Assembly (NCBI GenBank): GCA_025738555.1
Contig: JAOVFP010000011.1
Coordinates: forward strand, 1,426,001 to 1,490,000
Length of the DNA stretch: 64,000 nt
Source of the DNA: Cyathus striatus
Lineage: Eukaryota > Basidiomycota > Agaricomycetes > Agaricales > Nidulariaceae
Reading direction: 5' to 3'
The position numbers and the translations under genes are program-made. The notes under the pieces are model-generated. The model saw only the letters and a program-made list of their open reading frames with translations. It searched no databases and had not been told where the DNA came from. Positions 45,501-54,926 of the stretch are shown in pieces. Within the stretch, counting starts at the first letter, position 1, and each line of letters begins with the position of its first letter.

Positions 45501-45694
45501 CTTGTGGTCGAAATTTTGAAGTCAATTAACTATTTTTTAAAATTTCTTTTTGAACATTCTACTTTAAATACACTATAGAATAACTTCTTGGAATTAGATT
45601 TGTGGGAGAATGAATATTGAGGAAGATATTTCGAGACTAAGTTAAGGTCAAGTTTGTATTATGTAAGGGTACTGGAACATTGTGACCACTATCT
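42568..45694 (-). mobile_element. Tc1/mariner-type element, 3127 bp, TA target duplication
   Basis: The ends are inverted repeats: AGATAGTGGT at 42568 and ACCACTATCT ending at 45694, with a second matched block TGTTCCAG(C/T)ACCCTTACAT just inside. Both sides are flanked by TA (42566-42567, 45695-45696). The interior holds one decayed minus-strand transposase. Confidence 0.85.
42610..45359 (-). pseudogene. DDE transposase of the Tc1/mariner-type element, heavily decayed
   Basis: From MDEKQGDIDIKNMGRHPKST the acidic N-terminus leads through a long helical region to NIRTWIANYLHNEKLPLHQYG, then HELQLHLLEVSKKGYISAHS, segments characteristic of an abundant mushroom transposase family. The middle (about 44100-43700, first catalytic region) has many stops. 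FFMFDNAPSHQ (second Asp, about 43480-43520) and the tail reading SQPDFINQKSHLEEYI, then [16 protein letters not shown] (catalytic Glu, near 43065) are clear. Stops and shifts occur about every 100-200 bases, so this is an old copy. Confidence 0.8.
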
Positions 45695-45696
45695 TA

Positions 45697-46882
45697 GAAT
45701 AATTCTATATATCTTCTGTGAATATTGTGCTGTGAACATAAAATTTAGTATACTAACCAAATACTAATCAATGAATTGCTTTTAAGGACCATCCTTGAAA
45801 CTTAACTAGTGTGTTTAATAGATGAGGCCTACTTATGTAATGACCTTCTAAATATATTATATTTCGATGGTCCCACTGGCTAGAGCTGCTAGCTGAGCTG
45901 AAAAGGGCTGAGCTGTTGCAAGAGCTGATGAGGGCTGAGCCAAGCTTAGCTGGACTGCGCCATTAACAACACTACCTGGAAGGCTGAGGGCACTTTGACC
46001 TAAAGTGGATTCTGAAGCTTAAGGGCCTCCAGCAGCAGTATAGTGAGTATATGCTGTTCTCCTACAATGAAACCAGGTAAAACCCATCATAAATAGGACC
46101 AGAACTGGTTGGTGGTGTCTGAATATTCAAAGAATGTGAAAAGTACTCAATCAGCATTTTATTCACGAAATGTAACATTGTCATTTGCCATATCAAACTC
46201 TGGTTCTACAGGGGAGGTAATAGGAGTTACATTAAATGTAAGTGTCATGTTTTCTGTAGTGAGGCTAATACTGTACCATTTTGATCAATTTGATACTAGT
46301 GTGGTTCTCACTGTGATGCACTATATGTTACAATAAAGTTCTGCTTGGGACTTTTATCATACAAGTCTGATAGTCACATGACTAATGAGTTTGAAGAACA
46401 AGTTAATTAGTATCAAGTTCGAGTAGTCTCAATCTTCAAGCTCTTAAGTTGGTTGGACTTAAGTACAAGTGAGGAAGATGAATCAAATAAGAGCTAGTCT
46501 GATTTAAGCTGAAGCTTGAGCTCTACAGCCCAAGTTCCTACTGTTTAAATACAAATGAATCATACTAATAATAGTGAAGTAATGAATCCAAATAAGTAAA
46601 GATGCTATGCATCAACTGTGCATTACTGCAGTGCAGTAAGAAGAAAGAAAAGTAAACTAAGTATGGTATAATGACTTGATACAAGTCATGACTAAAGATA
46701 ACCATGTAAGTAAGAAGGTATGTGTTTGGTATCAAAGGTGATACCAAACAAGTCATCAAAATGGAGATAAAACATATGTAAATAGAAAAGATAAAAGAAA
46801 TCATAACATTATTCCCAATTTAATGGATGAAGTTCACCTGAATTTCATTAACATCATTAGTCACCCAAATAGAAATCTCTGA
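45697..46882. other. Intergenic, AGCTGAGC-type repeats, nothing else recognised
   Basis: Bases 45890-45975 contain clustered GAGCTGA/AGCTGAGC motifs like those at 42225-42300. A 75-codon frame at 46109-46336 has no recognisable feature and is not called. Confidence 0.45.
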
Positions 46883-48190
46883 TCATGTCATAGTTCTCTG
46901 ACATGGTGGTTCATTGAAGGAAGTCGTCATATGCCTGCTCTCCAGATTTGCCATTTGGTTGGATGCCGCTCCAGTACCATTTCTCCCCCTTGGCTGACCC
47001 ATCCCTCTCCCTCTGCTCCTCTCTTGCCAATTGAAACCCCTTTGATGTTCTTTGTCCAACCTCCATTCCTCATTCCATATGGCGGAGGCTCTTGTAGTGG
47101 ATGTGGCATCTGGCCTTCTTGCAAGAGGAGGATTCTGAGGACAAAGTACTTGCCATGCAGGGTGGAAGATCCCTACATTTGGTGTAGCAAAACCCCTTGT
47201 AGTGTGAGGCACATTTGGGTTTACCACAGGAAGGGGGTCTAGGGATGAACTTCTCTCCAAGCACTTCATTGAGGAGGAGAATAAGGTGGTGAGGGGTCTT
47301 CACAGTTGTCACCCACAAGCACATCTCAGGGTAAAGAACTGCAGACATTTGGGAGTAGTGTGGCTGGGGGCATTTCGAAAACATTGTGAGCATGTATATT
47401 TCAGACAGTCCTTCTTAGCATGGTCGATGCTGTGACATCTTGGATGGGTACTGTTCTGTATGATGGGCTCGGGGAGGGGTTTCTGGTTGGGAGAGCACTG
47501 GATGGATAGAGTGTCACTGGTGGTGATGAGATAGGGTGATAAGGGGTTGCCAGATGTGAGGGGGTGTTGTCAACGGATGTCATGGTACTGTTCGGTAGTG
47601 GTGTAATTGCTGAGGGATCAAGATTTTGGATGGAGGTAGTAATGGCCTCCAGCAGTGCAGACTCTAAGTTCTGGTTCCGGCTTCATGTTCTCAGTTCCAT
47701 CACAGTGGTCAGCTCTATTAGGTCCAGGTCATAGGATTAGTGCAAGGAATGATTTGATGAGGTTAGGAATACCAGCAGTTCCCTCAACCTGGGCTACCTC
47801 TGTGAAGTGATGTAACCCTGCATTGAACATGATCTGTATGGCATGATCTTGATTCCTCCTACTTGCTCATTCAAAGTTCACAGCTTCTCTAAAGGTGTTG
47901 AAAAGTCTGACAATGGCATTTCCATTTTCTAGTTGGTGTAGAAACTGGTGAGTGGTCATGACATGTTCGTCAGGTATGTTGATAAAAGTGTTACAGTATT
48001 CATTGATTAGTTCTGCAGGTGCAGAGGGAATAACTGGTTATTCAACAATGTTGTGTTGAATGTTGATGTTTGAAATAACAGTTGGAAGAGTGAGAGGTTC
48101 AGTGGAAAATATGATAGTGGTGCGAGGGTTTGAAGTGGAAGGAAGGGGTCCAGTGGAAGAGTTGTTAGAAGAAGCATTGGCAGACATTGT
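46883..48190 (-). pseudogene. Retrotransposon gag-like protein with zinc-knuckle remnants
   Basis: The minus-strand start MSANASSNNSSTGPLPSTSN is followed by a helical middle (TTHQFLHQLENGNAIVRLFN, NAGLHHFTEVAQVEG) and a cysteine-rich part near 47440-47340: C-H...DHAKKDC, YTCSQC, SHTTPKC, RCACG, the pattern of multiple CCHC/CCCC knuckles seen in some Agaricomycete gag proteins. At least five stops interrupt it. A Gly/Arg-rich end (RSRGRGMGQPRGRNG) follows. It starts 52 bases after the end of the Gypsy III pol on the same strand with no LTR between them. Confidence 0.6.
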
Positions 48191-48242
48191 AAAGGTGAAA
48201 ATATGACTGGTAATCATTGGCAGTTTGTAGTAAACTGTTATT

Positions 48243-49494
48243 TTATTTTAGACCAGCCTTTTTCTTATAGTCTTCTAACATTTCAATTGCATTGCTTAGA
48301 TATCCTTTGTGTACCCATTTGTCTTTTGCTGACAAATATCCTTTCCATTGGATCCTATATTGAATTCCTGGTTCTTCAATCTGATTCTTCCATTTTTTCA
48401 GGATTTTGTAGTTGACAATGGCTTCTATCTCCCACTCAGGTTTGCTTTCTGTCAGGTCCGGAGGTGGTTCAAGGAAGTTTTTCCCATGAATGGAGGTTTC
48501 AATGTATGGCATGAGAAGTACAGTGTTAAACACAGGATGAATTTTCCATTGTTTGGGAAGTTCCAGTTTGTAGGTATAGGGAGCGAGTTTCTCTATAATT
48601 TTGAAAGGTCCTTCTTGTTGTGGTGCCATCTTTCTGGAGGGGTATGCAATATAAAGGTTTTTTGTGTCAAGCCATACCATATTGCCAATTTCATATTTTT
48701 GGAATCCCCATTTTTGGGCTTCACAAGTTTTTTGCTGGGAGATTTCAATGAGGGCCTGTGCTTCTTTTCAGGCTTCTGCCATTGCATCTATTCTGATCTC
48801 TGCTTCCCTTATGTAGGTAGTGTCTCACAGTGGGAGTGGTGATAGGTTCATACCCATGAAGTAGGTAGAATGTGGATTGTTTTGTTACTGAGTTGATCAG
48901 GGCATTCCATGCTATTTCTGCTTCAGAGATGTGATTTGCCCATTCGTGTTGTCTAGAGCTACAGAAACATTGAAGGTAAGTTTTGATTTCTTGATTCATT
49001 CATTCTGTTTGACCATCAGTTTGTGGGTGATAGGCAGTTAATCCCATTTGATTTTGTGGAAGTGAAGTATTGCTTGGAATATGTCTGCAATAAATCTTGG
49101 GTCTCTATCAGAGATGATTGAATTGGGGAGACTATATCTTTGGTGGGGGGTTTTTCAGATCAAAGCTGCCATTCTTTCCACATTAAGGCCTTTCATGATA
49201 CAAGGTTCGAAAATTACCCCCTTAGTAGAACCATGGTCTACCACAACCATGATACCATCAAAGCCCTCTGATTTAGGCAGGTCAGTGATAAAGTCCATGG
49301 ATACTTGTGTGAAAGGTTGTGTAGTGGAAGGTGTTGGAATAGGATTGATGGGTGGTTTGGGTCTTCTGCTGTATGCCATTTGTTGGCAGATTGTGCATCC
49401 TTTGACATAATTTTTTATAAAGACACCCATTCCAGGCCACCAGTATTCCTTTTTGACTTCTTTTTCTGTGGAATCTTGTCCTTCATGTCCAGCT
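48243..49494 (-). pseudogene. Gypsy III pol, right half: integrase and chromodomain
   Basis: Reading leftward from the KDZ insertion: GHEGQDSTEKEV, YWWPGMGVFIKNYVKGCTIC (zinc domain Cys pair), QVSMDFITDLPKSEG (first Asp of the core), a stop-ridden part with SIISDRDPRFIADIF (second Asp), EWANHISEAEIAWN, and the C-terminal part QQEGPFKIIEKLAPYTYKLE. It ends with a chromodomain, WEIEAIVNYKILKKWKNQ to GYLSAKDKWVH, which directs integration to modified chromatin in chromoviruses. Several stops and frame changes show an old copy. It joins 58069-58930 across the KDZ element. Confidence 0.82.
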
Positions 49495-49500
49495 GAGCAC

Positions 49501-49850
49501 TTTACGCTCGCCCCCTGTTACATGTGGAATACATGTGTATTCCACCTTTACATGTGCACTCCATGTGCAGTTCACGTGTACTTCACATAGCTTTGGATGT
49601 ATTCAAATTCGAAAATTTCCATACAATTTTTGAATTTTTTTACACATGAAGTACACGTGAACTGCACATGAAGTGCATATATATAGGTGGAATGGCGGAA
49701 TTCCACATGGAAACATATAGTGGAATTCACGTGCATTTCACATGCAGTGCATATAACTACATGTATTCCACATGTATTACACATTCATAATTGAATTATG
49801 GTGCTTGGTGTATTGCACATGGAATACTTGCAAGTATTACACTTGTTGCT
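49501..49850. repeat. Left subterminal CATGTG/CACATG palindrome array of the KDZ element
   Basis: Repeated motifs such as TACATGTGGAATACATGTG, CACGTGTACTTCACAT and ACATGAAGTACACGTG in both orientations. The same motifs fill 57590-58050. They probably are transposase-binding sites. Confidence 0.7.
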
Positions 49851-49884
49851 TACTAAGTATAATAAAAAAGAAATAGAACGCGAA

Positions 49885-49975
49885 AATCTGTCCACAGCGG
49901 TAATCGAACCCGAGACCTAGCATATCAACGATACAACTGTTCTACGCTGACACAACTAACCGTTCGGCCATTGTA
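49885..49975 (-). other. tRNA-like module (box A and box B), probably SINE head or tRNA relic
   Basis: On the minus strand TGGCCGAACGGTTAG fits a Pol III A box and, 60 bases on, GGTTCGATTAC fits a B box. The arms do not pair as a cloverleaf (the D stem and acceptor fail), so it is not called a functional tRNA. Confidence 0.4.
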
Positions 49976-49979
49976 CCCT

Positions 49980-51060
49980 TTGAATACAACGGTAAGTCAT
50001 GCTATGTATACCGCTCATCCGGCTGTCGGTAACCGGTACATACCCGGGCGACGCGTCACCAGCGCTCACCACCAACGCTTACCACACCACTCTTCAGGCA
50101 CTCACTGCTCAGCGCCTGCTCCCTCCCTCCCTCCCTCCCTCCTCCCCTCCTCATCCATCCCTCCCTCCGGACCCTCTACGCTCGTCCCCTCCCTGCGTGT
50201 AGAAGGCAACGATGCCGCTGGCAAGAGCAGGTGTCAACGCCATGTCGCCCAGCCCCTTCCCCTCTGTGTCACAACAACCGCCCACAGCTCCCACCCGCTC
50301 CCACCCTCTCCCATCGCATCAACAACGCTGACACACCATCGGCAACGCCTCGTCACCCACCTCAAGTCACCTCAACGTTCGTGTCTCGCACCGCAACTCC
50401 TGTCCCTCAAGATCTGCAGCGATGTGGCATCAACATCACTGCTCACTAGGTACGCCGTCTCCCCTTTCTCCTCACTGTCCCGCTGTCTCGTGTTCCCGCA
50501 GCGTCGTCTACGTTTCGTAGACGCCCAACCTCACTCGACGACAACGTCGTCACGTCGGCGATGGTGCCATGTCGTTTGGCCGTTTCGCAAAGGCGGCGGG
50601 GCCACGTCACCTGCCCCTCCTCCTCTCCTCGCCAGCGCATCACCATGGCGTTTGCTATTTCTCGAAGACGGCGGCACCACGTCACCCGCCCCTCCTCTTC
50701 TCGGCGACGGTGCCACGTCGTTAGGCCGTTTCTCCCCTGTTCACAAAGATAACGACGCCACGTCACCTGCCCCCTCTCTCGTCTTCCTCTCCCCCTGCTT
50801 CATGTCGGCAACGGTACCGTCTGGCCGCCCTCCGCTGTTTCGTGAAGATGGCGACGCAACACCACCCGCCCACCCTCTCTTCCCCCTATGTGTCTCCAGC
50901 GGCACCGAGGCCGTCGCCCTGTCTCCCACAACCACCACACCTCCTTTCTCCCTCTCAACCAAGCGACCGCCGTCGTTCACACGTCGCCGAGCCCACGTCC
51001 GCCACCACCACCCCGTCACCACCCCGTCACCACAACCCCACGATCTCCATTCTACTGCCT
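49980..51060. other. C- and CpG-rich island inside the KDZ element
   Basis: A sharp change from AT-rich flanks to GC-rich DNA with many CpGs. It holds a CTCC(C) run at about 50115-50170 and diverged repeats with the core CACGTCACC(T/C)GCCCC around 50600-50780. A 463-codon frame spans it, but its composition is low complexity and it runs on into the purine tract; I do not call it a gene. Confidence 0.55.
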
Positions 51061-51069
51061 TACCTTCCA

Positions 51070-52130
51070 CCACCACGCTTCGAGAGGGCAGCAAGGGGAA
51101 GAACAGCGAGGGGGGAGAACAGCGAAGGGGAGGAGAGAGCGAGGGGGGGGGAGCAACAAGGGAGGAGAACAGTGAGGGGAGGGGGAGGAAAGTGAGGAGA
51201 GAGAGAGAGGAGAACGAGGAGAGAGGAGAACGAGGAGAGGGGAGAACGAGGAGAGAGAGAGGAGGGGGAGAGAGGAGGGTGAGGAGAGAGAGAGGAGGGG
51301 AGAGAGAGGAGGGCGAGAGAGAGAGAGCGAGAGGGGAGGAAAGCGACGGGAGGGGAAAGTGAGGGGAGGAGGAGAGCGAAGGGGGAGTAGAGCAAGAGGG
51401 GAGGGATGGGAGAGGAAAGCGAGGGGGAAGAGAGCGTGGGGGGAGGAGAGCGAGCGGGGAGGAGAGCGTGGGGGTGGAGAGCGAAGGGGGAGGAGAGCGT
51501 GGGGGGGGGGGAGAGCGAAGGGGAAGGGGGAGGAGAGCGGGGGGAGGAGAGCGTGGGGGGAGGAGAGCGAAGGGGGAGGGAGAGCGAAGGGGGAGGAGAG
51601 TGTGGGGGGAGGAGAGCGAAGGGGAGGAGAGCGAAGGGGGGGAGGAGAGCGTGGGGGGAGGAGAGCGAAGGGGGAGGAGAGCGAAGGGGGAGGAGAGCGT
51701 GGGGGGAGGAGAGCGAAGGGGGAGGAGAGCGAAGGGGGAGGAGAGTGAAGGGGGAGGAGAGCGTGGGGGGAGGAGGGTGGGGCGGAAGGAGAACAAGGTG
51801 AAAGGAGAGGAGAGCGAGGTGGAAGGAGAGGAGAGTGAGGTGGAAGGAGAGGAGAGCGAGGTGGAAGGAGAGGAGAGCGAGGAAGGAGGAGAGCGAGGAA
51901 GGAGGAGAGCGAGGAAGGAGGAGAGCGAGAGAGGAGGAGAGCGAGGGAGGAGGAGAGCGAGGGAGGAGGAGAGCGAGGGAGGAGGAGAGCGAGGTGGGAG
52001 GAAAGCAGGGGGGGATGAGGCTGGAGGAAAGTGGGAGAGGAAAGCGAAGCTGGAGAACAGCGAGAGAGGAAGAGAGCAAGGCGGGATAAAAGTGGGGGGG
52101 ACAACAGCGAGGGGAGAGGAGAGTGAGGGA
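51070..52130 (+). repeat. Purine-rich GGAGGAGAGCG minisatellite, about 1 kb
   Basis: Tandem units of 15-18 bp, mostly GGGGGAGGAGAGCGAA or GGAGGAGAGCGTGGGG, change at about 51790 to GGTGGAAGGAGAGGAGAGCG and then GGAGGAGAGCGAGG. The plus strand has almost no pyrimidines except in AGCG and GTG. Long open frames in it on both strands arise from the repeat period and are not genes. Confidence 0.85.
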
Positions 52131-52508
52131 GTCCTCTTCCTCTTCCTCCTCTTCTACTGCTGCTACCACTGCTGTCGTCTTGTTGGGCGTCGAGCAGTGG
52201 CTATTTTTTAATAGTAGTTTAGTTACACATGTATATTTGTATGCCAATATAATTTTTGTCTTATAACTATGATTTGCGAGAACATAAAATGTAGAGACCT
52301 TGCTTTATATTGATAAATGCACTGCATTTGCGCTACATCACTGAAGTGTGATGGGCTGCCAATGAGTTTGAAATGACACGGAGCGCTGGTGAATGTGGTG
52401 CATGTCACTTACAAATAGCATGCCATATCGGATCGTTGCTCATCGATGATCCCACGGTCTCTGCTCTAATCGCAACCACCACCTATCCACCTATCTACAC
52501 CACAACCA
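52131..52508. promoter_or_regulatory. Presumed promoter region of K1
   Basis: A CT-rich stretch (TCCTCTTCCTCTTCCTCC) follows the purine tract, and the last 60 bases before the K1 start are C-rich (CCACCACCTATCCACCTATC), common for basidiomycete leaders. No defined element. Confidence 0.35.
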
Positions 52509-54849
52509 ATGTCGAGCAACACTGCCAATACTGCCAACACTGACAATACTGGCATTCAGGTTTCCCCACCTCGTTCTCGCAGTGGGAAACCTCGAGACCC
52601 AGACCTTTTCAACCGTAAATCTTGCAAGCGCACTCAGTCCACTGTTGATACCACACAAGAGCCTGCTACCAAGAAGCCAGCAGTAGAAGAAACCAATGAT
52701 ACTGTACAATCTGGTAGAGGTGGAAAAAGTGTGTGGGGTAGGAAACAGAAAGGGAAGCAAGCAGTACAGGGAAGGTTCGTTGTCTGTTCATGTACTCCCC
52801 AGCTCTCACTGTCTCACTGTTTTCAACATTTAGGATAACATCTGCCAACAAAAATGAGATGGATGAAGCTGCTAAGGCTACAGCTGAGAAACAGATTGCA
52901 GGGTGAGTAACACTCTTTATTCTTTGTTATGTGACATCATTGACACCATTACTTACAATTTTACAGTGCCATGAAGTACTTGAAAGATGCACATGTGTCT
53001 GTTGCTCCACCCAAGGCTACAAAGTCTGCAGTTAAACCTAAACCTAAGGCTACTGAGTCCACAGCTAAGCCAAAAGCTCCCACTCCAGCTGAGAGTCCTG
53101 CTTTGAGCCGAACACCTTCTGAGATTGATTATAATATCGACACAATTGAAGAAGGAGATGACAGTAAAGTGGTAACTGAGGAGGAAGGTCCTGGCACAGA
53201 GGACGATAAAGTTGAAGAGGAGGAGAGTGGGAAGAGCAGTGAAGCAGATGAAGGAAGTGGGGAGTATGTTGATAGTGGTTTGGAAAGTGGAAGAGGAGAG
53301 AGTGGAAGAGGAGAGAGTGGAAGAGGAGAGAGTGAGGAAGGTGAGGAAGGTGAGGAAGATGAGGAAGGTGAGGAAGGTGAGGAAGGTGTAGAACAGGAAG
53401 GGGAAGGGGAAATTGAAATAGAGGAAGGGGAAGTCTCTATTAAACAGAAAGGGAAAGGGAAGGGAAGGGAAAATAAAGGGGGTAACAAGGATGAAAATAT
53501 GGTTATCAGCAACCCCACCACTCCAACAAAGAAAAGCGGTATGCAATAATTATTTTAAAAAATTAAAGCTTATTCATTGTTTTCAGATATTGTTATGAGA
53601 AGCCCTAGTCCAGTATGGTCTAAAGAAATATTGCAAGGTTCATCTAAAGTTTCAGGTATATTCTAATTATTTTGGTTGAATAATTTCTTATAAATTAGTA
53701 GGAGGTATACTACGTGGAAATGCAATTGGAAATGTCGACAACTGGGCAGATATAGCTGATCCTACTACTCCCTCTCGCTCACCAGTCAGTGGAACTGTAC
53801 AACTGTACATGACCCAGGATGAGCCAGACTTCAATCCTACTGAGCAATCTGGGATACCTCCAAAAACTATTTCAGTCCCATTTTCATATGAAATTGGTAA
53901 TGTTTTGAAGGCAGTGGCAACACCTATGTCACCTGTCAAAAGTGAGTGCTTATAAATTTATTGGTTAAAAATATGTTTATTAATGTAAGTTATAGACCAA
54001 AACTGACGAATGTACATGTATGATACTGCCAGTAAGGAATGGAATATTTTGGGGCGCTATTCAGTAGTCGATAAACAAGGTGAAGTGCACTGGAGTAGCA
54101 GGGATAATAAAAATATAGTTTATTTAGCTGCGGTATTTCTTTTAGTTATTGCATAAAATGTGTACTAACTTTCTTTTAGGTTAATCCAGTTTCCTCTTAT
54201 CAGGGAAATTCTACCAGTGTTCCAACTGCTCCAGCCACAGAGGTTGATAACAAGAGCTCTTCTGAGGAGTTTAATTACTTCACAGAGGACTTCATAACTT
54301 TCTGTGAAGTAAACACTGATTTAATTGGTGTTGAAAAATGGGATATTCGTTTTGCTTGGAGGTTCCATAAGGAGATTGAAAGAGTTCATACTTTCATTCA
54401 AAATATGAAAGCTGATGAAAATCCTTGGCCACAAAGTTTGTTATATTTTATTAATGATTTATGATTTACTAATGAAAATAAAAGGTGTTGGAAAGCCAAA
54501 TAAGAAGCAAATAGTTTCATTTTTCACAGGTGGAAAGCATGGACACACATCTTACTACAATTGGACACGCATTATGGGGCGTGTATCTGAGTATCCTGAA
54601 ATGACTCAGTGGCTTGAAAATCTGGATCTTACTGATGTGGATACAAGAGAGCTTTGGGGACTTCAGAAGACATCTGGTTTTACTCGCACAGATTTGGAAC
54701 AATGGGTTAAGCGCCAGTCTGGAGTTCAGAAAAATAAGAAGAGCAGTAGTAGCAGAGGTGGTAGCAGCAAGAGTGGTAACAGTAAAGGTAGTGGTAGCAG
54801 GGGTGATAGTGGTAAAGGTGGTAGTAACAAGAGCACCACCAATAAGTAA
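52509..54849 (+). pseudogene. KDZ element gene K1: acidic protein of unknown function, one in-frame TGA
   Basis: Eight exons can be traced: 52509-52774, 52834-52902, 52967-53538, 53587-53655, 53702-53941, 53996-54132, 54180-54435, 54485-54849, giving 657 codons in one consistent phase. The N-terminus is basic and polar (SRSGKPRDPDLFNRKSCKR), the middle extremely acidic with RGES and GEEGEE repeats. A conserved-looking part MYMYDTASKEWNILGRYSVV begins in exon 6, and the C-terminal domain has FAWRFHKEIERVHTF, YYNWTRIMGRVSEYPEM and ELWGLQKTSGF before a Ser/Gly/Lys tail. A TGA at 54004-54006 interrupts exon 6. A perfect donor GTAAGTG overlaps the stop codon, so K1 might splice on into K2. I do not recognise the family. 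Confidence 0.6.
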
Positions 54850-54926
54850 GTGATTTAACAATTTTTTTGTTTTTTGACTTTGGTCTTTCTATAACTGTAC
54901 TTTTAGTTTCTCTTTTTTTGTCTTCT

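Noticed and set aside
46109..46336. 75-codon plus-strand frame
   Set aside because: No signal, domain, splice context or repeat support.
49885..49975. Functional tRNA gene
   Set aside because: Boxes A and B are present but the D, anticodon and acceptor stems do not pair.
49971..51362. 463-codon plus-strand open frame
   Set aside because: Low-complexity Ser/Pro/Thr/Arg composition from C-rich repeats, continuing into the purine minisatellite; no introns, motifs or stable protein features.
50741..52247. Long minus- and plus-strand frames (up to about 395 codons) in the purine tract
   Set aside because: They encode only repeat translations (Leu/Pro/Ser or Glu/Gly/Arg) and exist in several frames at once, a sign of a repeat period rather than coding.
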